From: Frisingicoccus sp009929615
GTDB taxonomy: Bacteria; Bacillota; Clostridia; Lachnospirales; Lachnospiraceae
Direction of reading: 5' to 3'
Length of the DNA stretch: 64,000 nt
Assembly: GCA_028692275.1 (NCBI GenBank)
Contig: JAQUXR010000003.1
Coordinates: 62,001 to 126,000 of the forward strand
Shown here piece by piece: positions 16,777-24,712 of this stretch. The notes beneath the pieces are model-generated. The model was not told the DNA's origin. It ran no database searches and saw only the letters and a program-made list of their open reading frames with translations. The stretch's first letter is position 1, and every line of letters starts with the position of its first letter. Position numbers and translations under genes: made by a program.

Positions 16777-18852
16777 TCAGGATATTAAATTTCTCATACT
16801 TGATAAGCTGATGCCCAGCGTCGAGGCATTATGTAAAAAGGCTGATGTGGTCGGTTGAATAACACCACCAACACCCAGAAGAATAAGTGCCGCATTAATA
16901 CCTACTATTTTGCGATAATTACTGTGAATCCGCTTCATAAGGCTCTGACTGAGTATTTTTAAAGTGACAATTTCATACAAATCATCTGCTGAAATGGTAA
17001 TGTCCGCAATTTCACGGGCAATTTCAGCACCATCACTAATGGCAATCCCTACGTCTGCCGCTGAAAGAGCCGGTGAATCGTTAATACCATCACCAATCAT
17101 AATGACTTTGCAGCCCGACTTCTTCTCTTCCTCGATGAACCGGGCTTTATCTTCCGGAAGGACCTCTGAATAGTATTCGTCAACCCCAACCTGTCCGGCA
17201 ACGGCCGCTGCGGTTCGTTCACTGTCTCCAGTCATCATGACCACTTTTGTAAAACCGGCTCTCTTTAAAGATGTAATCACCGCCGGAGCCTCTTCCCGCA
17301 ATGGGTCTTCAATACATATAACCGCTTCAAGCACTCCATTGACCGCCAGATAAAGATGGGAACAATCTGTCCTCAGTTCCTTATATCTGGACTGAAATTC
17401 CTCACGTATTTCACATTTCTCATCTTCAAAGACAAAATGGGCACTTCCGATAATGACTTTCTTTCCCTCAATACTGGTGGAAATTCCGTGGGCTACAATA
17501 TAATCCACCTTTGAATGCATCTCTTCATGCTCGAGCCCTCTGTCCTGTGCTTCTTTAACCACTGCCTTTGCCATAGAATGCGGAAAATGTTCTTCCATAC
17601 AGGCCGCAATTCGAAGCATTTCATCTTCTGTATTATTTCCAAAGGTCACAACCTCTTTCACCGTCGGTCTTGCTTTTGTCAGTGTTCCTGTCTTGTCAAA
17701 AACAATGGTCGAAGCCTCATCCACAGCTTCCAGATACTTACCGCCTTTAACGGTCATATGATAAAATCCTGCTTCACGAATCGCTGATAAAACTGCAATG
17801 GGCATAGCCAGTTTTAAGGCACAGGAAAAATCTACCATAAGAACCGCCAGGGCTTTTGTTACATTCCTTGTTGCCAGCCATACCCCCGCTGTTCCAAATA
17901 GTGTATAAGGCACAAGCTTATCCGCCAGATGTTCCGCCTTGCTCTCCGCCGTAGATTTGAGTTTTTCAGAATCCTCAATCATCTTAACAATCTTTTCAAA
18001 ACGGGTAGCACCTGACACAGCTTTAACTGCAATAACAACTTCTCCCTCTTCGACAACCGTTCCCGCATAGACATAACCATCTGCTTCTTTTCTCACCGGC
18101 AGGGATTCTCCCGTCAGAGAGGCCTGATTCACCATAGCCTCTCCTGAAACAATGCTTCCATCGAAAGGAATAACATTTCCCATGCGGACAACAACTTCAT
18201 CGCCCGGCTGAATCTGGGATGCGGGAACAAGAATCTCCTGTCCTTCCTGGCGAAGCCATACACGCCCCACCTTCAGGGACATGCTTCGTGCTAAATCACC
18301 TACAGATTTTTTATGGGTCCACTCTTCCAGCAGTTCTCCAATACCAAGAAGAAACATGACAGAAGATGCCGTATTCATATCCCTTCGAATCACAGAAACA
18401 CCAACGGCAACCGCATCAAGAACAGATACTTCCAGCTTCGCTCTCCTGAGACTCTGTAAACCTTTGCCAATATATTTTAATGCCTTAAAGGCTGTATACA
18501 CTGCCCGAATCGAATAGGGAACAAATAATTTGCCACCCATCCGAAACAGGACTTTATTGACAAGTTTTTCCGTATACTCTGCATTCAAAGCTCTGCCTGA
18601 CGTTTCAGCAATCCCCTCCGGCATCTCCACATCTTCATAGCAAAAGCATTTTAGTGCACCTATAACTTCTTCCCGGTCCCCCACATACTCAATGGCCGCA
18701 TCACCGGTTCGCTCATAGACCTTAACACCCGTGACATTATTCAGCCTCAAAACATAGTAAGTCAGTATATCTGCCTCTTCAAAAGACATGGTATTCTGTA
18801 CCATATGAATACGGAGCCGCCCTTTAATTTCGTGCTTAATTATAAATTTCAA
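16777..18852 (-). CDS. Heavy-metal translocating P-type (P1B-like) ATPase with atypical TM4 motif
   Basis: An ion-pumping ATPase of 691 residues. It shows the TGES actuator loop (about 247), the phosphorylation site FDKTGTLTK (Asp386), the MMTGDSERTA loop and the hinge GDGINDSPALSAADVG. The HP dipeptide typical of P1B pumps is present (HFPHSMAKAV). The TM4 metal motif is unusual: where CPC or SPC is expected, residues about 342-351 read FSCALKLAMP, so only the second Cys remains and the proline is missing. The N-terminal domain (about 70 residues) has an HMA-like layout (KGRLRIH) without CxxC. TTG 18852 is chosen, with GGAGGG upstream; a GTG 39 bases earlier lacks a ribosome site. The metal is unknown. 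DUF6110 lies just upstream on the same strand. Confidence 0.86.
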   Translation of the reverse strand: MKFIIKHEIKGRLRIHMVQNTMSFEEADILTYYVLRLNNVTGVKVYERTGDAAIEYVGDREEVIGALKCFCYEDVEMPEGIAETSGRALNAEYTEKLVNKVLFRMGGKLFVPYSIRAVYTAFKALKYIGKGLQSLRRAKLEVSVLDAVAVGVSVIRRDMNTASSVMFLLGIGELLEEWTHKKSVGDLARSMSLKVGRVWLRQEGQEILVPASQIQPGDEVVVRMGNVIPFDGSIVSGEAMVNQASLTGESLPVRKEADGYVYAGTVVEEGEVVIAVKAVSGATRFEKIVKMIEDSEKLKSTAESKAEHLADKLVPYTLFGTAGVWLATRNVTKALAVLMVDFSCALKLAMPIAVLSAIREAGFYHMTVKGGKYLEAVDEASTIVFDKTGTLTKARPTVKEVVTFGNNTEDEMLRIAACMEEHFPHSMAKAVVKEAQDRGLEHEEMHSKVDYIVAHGISTSIEGKKVIIGSAHFVFEDEKCEIREEFQSRYKELRTDCSHLYLAVNGVLEAVICIEDPLREEAPAVITSLKRAGFTKVVMMTGDSERTAAAVAGQVGVDEYYSEVLPEDKARFIEEEKKSGCKVIMIGDGINDSPALSAADVGIAISDGAEIAREIADITISADDLYEIVTLKILSQSLMKRIHSNYRKIVGINAALILLGVGGVIQPTTSAFLHNASTLGISLSSMRNLIS

Positions 18853-18918
18853 TTTTATCCCTCCAAAAAGAAAAGGACTGTCCAAATCCACAGCCCCGCT
18901 CTCATTCCTTTATTGAAT

Positions 18919-19197
18919 TTATTCTGCTTCTTCTGCAGCTGATTCTTCAACAGCTGCTGCCTCTGCAACAGCTCTGTCGTCATTAATCTGTTTTGCTTCG
19001 GCAAGAATATCTTCTGTATTCTCCTGAACAGCTGTTGCTGTCTTCATAACGCAGTCTTTCGCACGTAATACGGCAGCTGTGCAGTTTGTATAAAATTTCT
19101 TTGCATCTTTACTTGAGAGAGCTTTAACACCTGCTGTTCCAAATAAAATGCCTCCCGCAAAAAGTCCTGCTTTTTTTGGATTAAAATGAATCTTCAT
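18919..19197 (-). CDS. DUF6110 family small protein
   Basis: A 92-residue protein with a short hydrophobic stretch (residues about 9-25, GLFAGGILFGTAGVKALSS) followed by a charged, alanine- and glutamate-rich tail. I recognise the DUF6110 family, which commonly sits directly before heavy-metal P-type ATPases in clostridia, as here (66 bases). A conserved Cys pair (Cys39 and Cys48) lies after the membrane helix. A role as an accessory or regulatory partner of the pump is inferred from position only. The start ATG has GGGAGG upstream. Confidence 0.78.
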   Translation of the reverse strand: MKIHFNPKKAGLFAGGILFGTAGVKALSSKDAKKFYTNCTAAVLRAKDCVMKTATAVQENTEDILAEAKQINDDRAVAEAAAVEESAAEEAE

Positions 19198-19247
19198 ATC
19201 TGTATCCTCCCTTCATACTTTACATAAACTTCATACTGAATATGATA

Positions 19248-19270
19248 ACACTTTGCAAATATAAAGGCAA
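19248..19270 (-). promoter_or_regulatory. Likely promoter of the DUF6110-ATPase operon
   Basis: On the minus strand TTGCCT (19270-19265) and TATCAT (about 19247-19242) are 17 bases apart, upstream of DUF6110. A Fur-like palindrome lies 17 bases further upstream. Confidence 0.4.
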
Positions 19271-19286
19271 TCGTCAGATATCTTGT

Positions 19287-19301
19287 TGATAAATTTTATC
19301 A
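19287..19301. promoter_or_regulatory. Fur-family-like 7-1-7 palindrome upstream of DUF6110/ATPase
   Basis: TGATAAA-T-TTTATCA (19287-19301) is a perfect 7-1-7 inverted repeat, close to the Bacillus Fur box TGATAATNATTATCA. It lies upstream of the -35 box of the DUF6110 promoter, not over it, so if functional it may act by another route. Chance occurrence in an AT-rich region cannot be excluded. Confidence 0.45.
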
Positions 19302-19309
19302 TTTTCTAA

Positions 19310-19660
19310 TTATTGTATACTTTTCACTCTATACCCTGCTTTTTCTACCGCATCTATAATCACCTGATTATCCACTTCACCGCTGAGAGAAACCTCCGCC
19401 TCTTGTTTTTTCAAATGAACCTTAGCAGCCGCTCCCGGGATTTTATTAATGCTCTCTTCCACCCGGTTCTTACAGTTCTCACAGGTCATTCCCTCAATAA
19501 GAACCTTTTTCTTTTCAGTAATATTATCTAATTTTTTCTTCTGCCTTGGTACACTTCCGCCACCGCAGCAGCTTCCTTCTCCTTTAAAATGTTTCACCGT
19601 AGAACGCAGTCCGATAAAAGCCAGGACCAGTATCACACCAATAACAATTGCATTTCCCAT
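19310..19660 (-). CDS. Membrane-anchored Cys-rich/HMA metal-binding protein
   Basis: A 116-residue protein with three parts: an N-terminal membrane helix (residues about 3-19), a FeoB-associated-type cysteine-rich segment with SCCGGGS (about 30-36), and a C-terminal heavy-metal-associated domain with the binding motif MTCENC (about 58-63) and the following ferredoxin-like strands. It combines features of small FeoB-associated proteins and of CopZ/MerP-like chaperones. Length and order look intact. The start has GGAGG eight bases upstream. It may hand metal to, or take it from, the adjacent ATPase or ZIP transporter; this is inferred from position. Its promoter carries a TTAGT/ACTAA site. Confidence 0.82.
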   Translation of the reverse strand: MGNAIVIGVILVLAFIGLRSTVKHFKGEGSCCGGGSVPRQKKKLDNITEKKKVLIEGMTCENCKNRVEESINKIPGAAAKVHLKKQEAEVSLSGEVDNQVIIDAVEKAGYRVKSIQ

Positions 19661-19675
19661 AGTTGACCTCCATTC

Positions 19676-19723
19676 GTTAGTATTGACTAACCATAGAATA
19701 CATCATAATTTTGCAAATGTAAA
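19676..19723 (-). promoter_or_regulatory. Promoter of the HMA/Cys-rich gene with a TTAGT-N4-ACTAA palindrome near the start site
   Basis: On the minus strand TTTACA (19723-19718) and TATTCT (19700-19695) are 17 bases apart. Four bases after the -10 box begins the inverted repeat GTTAGT-CAAT-ACTAAC (19691-19676, minus strand). This relates to the stronger TTAGTT-N2-AACTAA sites at 24713 and 59104, and lies where a repressor would block initiation. Confidence 0.5.
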
Positions 19724-19732
19724 GCCCCGGAA

Positions 19733-20512
19733 TTATCCCAGGGCCACATCTAAAATCATCATTAATACAAATCCCAGTGCAAAGCCAAGGGTTCCTATGT
19801 TGCTGTGCTCGCCCTCGCTGGCTTCCGGGATTAATTCTTCAACAACCACGTAAATCATAGCCCCCGCAGCAAAGGCCAGCAGATAAGGCAGTATGGGCGT
19901 CACAATGGCACTGAGCAATATAGTGATTCCCGCTGCAATCGGTTCTACAATGCCCGAAGCCATACCGCAGAGAAAGGATTTCCCTGAGGTCATCCCCGAC
20001 TCACTTTTCAGAGGCAGTGAAATCACGGCGCCTTCCGGAAAATTCTGAATGGCGATACCGACAGCCAGTGCAAAGGCACCCGCCATGGTAAGCCCGCTGT
20101 TTCCACTCAATGCCCCGGCAAAAACGACACCGACAGCCATTCCTTCGGGAATATTATGAAGAGTTACCGCCAACACCAGCATAAGCGTCTTGCTTATCTT
20201 CTTCTTTGGTCCCTCCGGCGTATCACTTCCCAAATGAAGATGGGGAATACATTTATCCAGTAAAAGTAAAAAGAGGATGCCCAGTAAAAGGCCTACTGCC
20301 GCAGGTATAAAGGCAAAACGCCCCATGGCCTCCGACATATCCATCGATGGAATCAGCAGCGACCATACGGAGGCTGCAACCATTACCCCGGATGCAAAAC
20401 CAAGCAGTGCTTTCTGAACTGTTGGCTTTAATTCATCTTTCAACAAAAAGACGCAGGCCGCTCCGGCCGTTGTACCAATGAGCGGAATCAGTAATCCCCA
20501 TAATATTCCCAT
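19733..20512 (-). CDS. ZIP family divalent metal transporter
   Basis: A 259-residue membrane protein with eight or so helices and the two metal-binding ZIP motifs HNIPEGMAVGVVF (TM4) and NFPEGAVISLPL (TM5). The Asn replacing His in the second motif fits ZupT/GufA-type proteins of broad divalent-metal range (Zn, Fe, Mn). A His/Glu-bearing cytosolic loop precedes TM4. It is 15 bases downstream of the YgbA-like gene, with GAGGGAGAG upstream of the ATG, so it is probably the last gene of the YbaN-ABC-ABC-YgbA-like operon and shares its control. Confidence 0.9.
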   Translation of the reverse strand: MGILWGLLIPLIGTTAGAACVFLLKDELKPTVQKALLGFASGVMVAASVWSLLIPSMDMSEAMGRFAFIPAAVGLLLGILFLLLLDKCIPHLHLGSDTPEGPKKKISKTLMLVLAVTLHNIPEGMAVGVVFAGALSGNSGLTMAGAFALAVGIAIQNFPEGAVISLPLKSESGMTSGKSFLCGMASGIVEPIAAGITILLSAIVTPILPYLLAFAAGAMIYVVVEELIPEASEGEHSNIGTLGFALGFVLMMILDVALG

Positions 20513-20527
20513 AATACTCTCCCTCTT

Positions 20528-20890
20528 TTAGCTTATTCTTTTCTTCTCTCTCCGAATGCATATTAAATGCCATAAAGCCATTGCCGGATGGTACATCAGC
20601 ATCCTCGGTCCGGAAAAACGCATCACCTGACGGATTTTTTCACGCATCTCCGGTTTATAACAATGAACCTTGCAGTTATTACAAAAGGTTTTATGTTCCA
20701 TGAAGGGACAATGTTCACTCCTGGCTTTGGCATAATCCCTAAGCTCTCTGCAGGAAGAACACAGGTTATCCCGGTCTCGATTGGAATGGTTTTTACGACA
20801 GTAGAGCTCAATCATTTTAGCCACCACCTGTTGTTCCTTCAATCGCTTTTCTTCAATTTTTTTTGTTTCATTTTCTATCACCCATTTCAT
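20528..20890 (-). CDS. Nitrous oxide-stimulated promoter family (YgbA-like) protein
   Basis: A small soluble protein of about 120 residues with a conserved cysteine array: LYCRKNH, LCSSCREL, HCPFMEHKTFCNNCKVHCY. The pattern matches the YgbA/PF11756 family, whose E. coli member is controlled by NsrR and is linked to nitrosative stress. The cysteines suggest a metal or Fe-S centre, which is not shown. The start is uncertain: ATG 20890 lies inside the end of the ABC gene (23-base overlap), with only a poor ribosome site; a GTG nine bases later is an alternative. Operon with the two ABC genes upstream. Confidence 0.78.
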   Translation of the reverse strand: MKWVIENETKKIEEKRLKEQQVVAKMIELYCRKNHSNRDRDNLCSSCRELRDYAKARSEHCPFMEHKTFCNNCKVHCYKPEMREKIRQVMRFSGPRMLMYHPAMALWHLICIRREKKRIS

Positions 20891-22508
20891 ACACTGTATC
20901 CGCAATATTCATTGTAGACTTTCTATGGGACACCAGCACCACTGTTTTAGCCTTGCAGACTTCATTTAAAGATTTTAATATAATGCCTTCGTTTAAAGAG
21001 TCTAGATTACTTGTGGGCTCATCCAGCAGAAGAAAGGGTGCATCGTGAAGAAAGGCACGGGCAATACCTATCCGCTGGCGTTCTCCTCCGGACAGTGTAT
21101 CTCCCAATTCTCCAACCTGAGTTTCATACCCCTCAGGCAGTTCCCTAATAAATTCATGAACCGATGCTTTTTTAGCCGCCTCCATAATTTCTTTATCTGA
21201 GGCTCCCGGCCTCCCAACGGCTATATTATTCTTGATAGAATCATGAAACAGATAAGTCTCCTGAGTCACGTAGGACTCCATTTTCCGTAAATTGGACGTG
21301 TTTAACTGACAGATATCCTTCCCCGAAATAGAAATATTACCCGCCTGTCTATCCCAAAACCGCATGAGGAGCTTTAGAAGAGTGGATTTCCCAGAGCCGC
21401 TGGCACCATAAATACCGATGATTTTCCCCTTCGGCAGTTCAACAGAGTACTTCTTCAGTATCTGCTCTTCCTCATAGGTGAAATCAATATCTTTTACAGA
21501 AGCACCTCTGAATTCTATATCCTCCATACCGGATACCTCTTCGGTCTGAGGGCTTTCTTCCAGCAGTGAAAGGACACGTTCGCCACATGCCAGTGTCTGA
21601 TTCAGATTATTTGAAAGGTTCGCCAGGGCTACCACCGGACCGAAAGAACTCATCATGGATGCCGTTCCAACTACAAGGGCTTCAAAGCCAACACTCCCGT
21701 TCATATATAAATATAACATAAAAAACAGCATAGCAAAAGAAAACAACAGAATCATAAGATTGGTCACGGACTTTTGAGAAGCCTCAAATCGATTCAGTTT
21801 CTTCTGAATCTGCCCCAGTTCCTCTGAACGTTCTGTCATTTCTTTCATACGTTTTTCTCCGGTCCCATACTGTATTGTTTCATCCAATCCCCGTAGAGAG
21901 TCCAGTATAAAGCTATTCAACTCTCCAAATTGATTTCGAAACTTCATGCCGGTTTCTCCACCCCGGGCTCCAAAAAGCAACGGAAGAACCGCACCCACAG
22001 TAACATAGCCGACGAGGGCCAGAAGACCGGCAGCTATCGAATAACGGCCGATAAATAAAACCATGATTGTCGAAGTTACAACGGCTATCACTATCGGAGA
22101 AATTGTATGGGCATAAAAAACTTCCAGCAGCTCGATATCCGATGTGAGCATTGAAACCAGATTCCCTTTATCCCTGCTTTCCAGTTTCGCCGGGCAAAGT
22201 CTGCGTAAGGCAGAGAAAACCTTATTTCTTATAATCGCCAATAGTTTAAAGGCAATAAAATGATTACAGTACTGCTCTCCGTAATGAAGAACACCACGAA
22301 GAACCGCCATAATAATAAGTATACCTGCAAGCTTTCCCGGCTCTGTTAAACCGCCTTGAATCAGACCATCACTGGCTAAAATAACTAAAAAAACAGCACA
22401 AAGATATCCGGCAACACCTAAGACTACAGCCGCCAGCATGATTGGCAGCAGAGGACAGACCAGACCGATGAGCTGTCCCATGATTTTCATTCCGCTTCTT
22501 CGCTGCAT
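20868..22508 (-). CDS. ABC exporter half-transporter, permease-ATPase fusion (second of pair)
   Basis: A 546-residue type-I exporter chain: six membrane helices (about 15-290) and an ATP-binding domain with GASGSGKSTLLK (Walker A), LSGGERQRIGIARAFL (signature), LLLDEPTSNLD (Walker B) and the switch His in VSHRKST. In layout and size it resembles CydC-like and IrtB/YbtQ-like chains. ATG overlaps the stop of the first ABC gene by one base (TAATG), so translation is probably coupled. It would form a heterodimer with that gene's product. Substrate is unknown; a thiol, heme or siderophore-like cargo would suit the neighbouring genes. Confidence 0.87.
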   Translation of the reverse strand: MQRRSGMKIMGQLIGLVCPLLPIMLAAVVLGVAGYLCAVFLVILASDGLIQGGLTEPGKLAGILIIMAVLRGVLHYGEQYCNHFIAFKLLAIIRNKVFSALRRLCPAKLESRDKGNLVSMLTSDIELLEVFYAHTISPIVIAVVTSTIMVLFIGRYSIAAGLLALVGYVTVGAVLPLLFGARGGETGMKFRNQFGELNSFILDSLRGLDETIQYGTGEKRMKEMTERSEELGQIQKKLNRFEASQKSVTNLMILLFSFAMLFFMLYLYMNGSVGFEALVVGTASMMSSFGPVVALANLSNNLNQTLACGERVLSLLEESPQTEEVSGMEDIEFRGASVKDIDFTYEEEQILKKYSVELPKGKIIGIYGASGSGKSTLLKLLMRFWDRQAGNISISGKDICQLNTSNLRKMESYVTQETYLFHDSIKNNIAVGRPGASDKEIMEAAKKASVHEFIRELPEGYETQVGELGDTLSGGERQRIGIARAFLHDAPFLLLDEPTSNLDSLNEGIILKSLNEVCKAKTVVLVSHRKSTMNIADTVYEMGDRK

Positions 22509-24244
22509 TATTCTGCCACCACCCTTCCGTAAGTTTCCAAATGACTTTGATACCGGTACAGTTCTTTATAAAAATGTCCATTGTCCATTAACGCCTCATG
22601 GGTACCTGACTCAACAATCTCTCCATTCCTCAGCATATAAATACAATCTGAATCCACCACATTTGCCAGTCGATGCGAAATCAGAATCACCGTTTTTTTC
22701 TTTGCCAGCTGATGAATCACGCCCATAATCAGCTCTTCGCTTTCCATATCGATATTTGAGGTCGCCTCATCAAAAATATAAACGGGAGTGTCATGAAGCA
22801 AGGCTCTCGCCAGTGCCAGTCTTTGGCATTGACCACCGGAAAAATTAGAACCGCGTTCAAGAACCGGCGTCCGGATTCCCTGATTACTGTCCAAAAAGTC
22901 CAGAAGATTGACCTTTGAAAGGGCCCGGCGCATCTCTTCTTCCGTCGCTTCCGGATTTCCCATTTTAAGATTATCTTCAACCGTCCCTTTAAATAAATAA
23001 CTATTGTGACTTATAAGTGTCATATGCTCCATCCGGCTTTTTTCGGATATATCCGCCACCTCGACACCACCAATACAGACCTTGCCCCTATATCCTGCAT
23101 TGCGCCCCATTAATATGCCGGCAATCGTACTTTTTCCCGAACCCGAAGTCCCTACCAGTGAGGTGAAACTTCCGGGCTTAAACTCCATAGAAATGTCTTT
23201 AAGAATTTCCCGATTTTCCTCATAGGAAAAGCAGACCTTGGAAAAATTAATTTCTGTATGTTCAGGGCAAATAGTTCTCCCTTTATTTTCCTGCTCCGGC
23301 AAATCCAGCAGTGCAAATATTTTATCACTTGCCGCCATACCATTCATGGCAATATGGAAAAAGGAACCCAGGAGTCTTAATGGGATGAAAAATTCGGATG
23401 CCAGAAAAAGAATCATTAAAGCCCCCGATAAAGTTACATTTCCATAAAAGAATTCTCTTAATGTCACAATCATCCCAAGGGCTGCGCCGCCGTAAGCAAT
23501 GATATCCATAACACTGGTGGAATTTAACTGCATCGTCAGAACCTTCATAGTGATACGACGGAATCTCTGGGACTCCGCATCCATTTCCTCTGCTTTCTGT
23601 TCATCTGCTTCATAAATTTTTAAAGTTGTCAGGCCCTGAAGATTTTCCAGAAAACTATCCCCCAGTTCTGTATAAATACCCCAATATTTATTCAAAAGCT
23701 TTTTTGCAAATTTCTGTACAGCTACAATAGATATTGGAATCAAGGGAACACATACAAGGAGGACCAGACTGGCTTTCCAGTTTACCGGAAACAGAATAAT
23801 AAACAGCGTTACCGGTGCCAGAAGACTATAAAATAACTGGGACAAATATTTTCCAAAATAGATTTCCAGCTGCTCTACGCCCTCAGCGGACATCTGGACA
23901 ACCTCAGAAGTGGATACACGCTCCCGATAGGCTGCTCCCAAATTCAAAAGCTTCTGATAGATCTTCTCGCGAAAAATTCTTTTCACATCCACACTGGCTT
24001 TATAGGAGGCATACGCCGCCATCCTATCGCACACAAACCGTGCCACAACCGCAATAAGCAAAATAAATCCACCCCGAAGAACCATTCCTCTAGTCAGATT
24101 CCTATAAAAAGCTTCTTCGATAAGATGGGTCATCGAATATATCATCACTACTTGGCATAACAAGGAGAACCACTGCCAGAGCACCTGATATCCAATATAC
24201 TTTTTCGTATGATTTAAAAGCTTTACAAGCCGCATTTTAATCAT
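22508..24244 (-). CDS. ABC exporter half-transporter, permease-ATPase fusion (first of pair)
   Basis: A 578-residue partner chain. The N-terminal six helices (about 20-300) are followed by an ATPase with GTSGSGKSTIAG (Walker A), a slightly altered signature FSGGQCQRLALARALL, VYIFDEATSNIDMESE (Walker B with catalytic Glu) and ISHRLANV. The LSGG variant FSGG in this chain is compatible with function. The gene overlaps the YbaN-like gene by four bases (ATGA). The pairing with the next gene, plus the companion YbaN, YgbA-like and ZIP genes, makes a five-gene unit. CydD-like in layout, but CydAB is not nearby, so I do not name it cydD. Confidence 0.87.
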   Translation of the reverse strand: MIKMRLVKLLNHTKKYIGYQVLWQWFSLLCQVVMIYSMTHLIEEAFYRNLTRGMVLRGGFILLIAVVARFVCDRMAAYASYKASVDVKRIFREKIYQKLLNLGAAYRERVSTSEVVQMSAEGVEQLEIYFGKYLSQLFYSLLAPVTLFIILFPVNWKASLVLLVCVPLIPISIVAVQKFAKKLLNKYWGIYTELGDSFLENLQGLTTLKIYEADEQKAEEMDAESQRFRRITMKVLTMQLNSTSVMDIIAYGGAALGMIVTLREFFYGNVTLSGALMILFLASEFFIPLRLLGSFFHIAMNGMAASDKIFALLDLPEQENKGRTICPEHTEINFSKVCFSYEENREILKDISMEFKPGSFTSLVGTSGSGKSTIAGILMGRNAGYRGKVCIGGVEVADISEKSRMEHMTLISHNSYLFKGTVEDNLKMGNPEATEEEMRRALSKVNLLDFLDSNQGIRTPVLERGSNFSGGQCQRLALARALLHDTPVYIFDEATSNIDMESEELIMGVIHQLAKKKTVILISHRLANVVDSDCIYMLRNGEIVESGTHEALMDNGHFYKELYRYQSHLETYGRVVAE

Positions 24245-24666
24245 TCCTGATGCTCCTCCTTCAACTCAAAATTCTCCTTACTCCCCGAAAGGGTTTTCAC
24301 TCGAAATACAAAATATAAAACATGGCATACCCATACCACAGCCAGACACACCCTTCCGACCGGAACATTTTTCATCATAACAAAACCAAGTGCCATAACC
24401 AGTGTTACCATGGTCATAATAGATAATTTGGTTTTCATCGTCATTCCCTTCTGCTCCACAAAGCTCTGCAGATACTTTTTGTAAAGGCCTGTACTTAAAA
24501 ACCAGCTATGAAGACGCTGTGAGCTTTTGGCAAAGCAAAATACTGTCGCCATATAAAAGGGCACCGTTGGAAGAATCGGCAATACAACACCTACTGTTCC
24601 CAGAGCAAGACACACAAAACCTAATACTATCCACACTATCCGAAACAAACTTTTATCCATTTTCAT
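24241..24666 (-). CDS. YbaN/DUF454 family membrane protein
   Basis: A 141-residue membrane protein of the DUF454 (YbaN) family, recognised by the N-terminal helix and the conserved LPILPTVPFYMATVFCFAKSSQRLHSWF segment in abbreviated form: GVVLPILPTVPF followed by FCFAKSS. Three or four helices are likely. Family function is unknown; it often sits next to ABC pairs and metal genes in Firmicutes. First gene of the YbaN-ABC-ABC-YgbA-like-ZIP operon, with GGGAGAGA upstream of the ATG. Its promoter region carries the strong TTAGTT-CA-AACTAA palindrome. Confidence 0.85.
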   Translation of the reverse strand: MKMDKSLFRIVWIVLGFVCLALGTVGVVLPILPTVPFYMATVFCFAKSSQRLHSWFLSTGLYKKYLQSFVEQKGMTMKTKLSIMTMVTLVMALGFVMMKNVPVGRVCLAVVWVCHVLYFVFRVKTLSGSKENFELKEEHQE

Positions 24667-24696
24667 ATTCTCTCCCTTTTTCCCTTTGTTAATAAA

Positions 24697-24711
24697 TGAT
24701 ATAATTTATCA
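24697..24711. promoter_or_regulatory. Fur-like 7-1-7 palindrome in the leader of the YbaN operon
   Basis: TGATATA-A-TTTATCA has one mismatch between arms and is similar to the site upstream of DUF6110. It lies next to the TTAGTT palindrome, between the promoter and the ATG. It could be a metal-responsive site, but AT-richness makes chance plausible. Confidence 0.35.
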
Positions 24712-24712
24712 A

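Noticed and set aside
20888..20905. TTG at 20905 as start of the YgbA-like gene
   Set aside because: It lies deeper inside the ABC gene with no ribosome site; ATG 20890 is preferred though still uncertain.
22508..24244. Naming the ABC pair cydD/cydC
   Set aside because: No cydAB is nearby and the YbaN, YgbA-like and ZIP neighbours point to a metal or stress role; layout alone is not enough.
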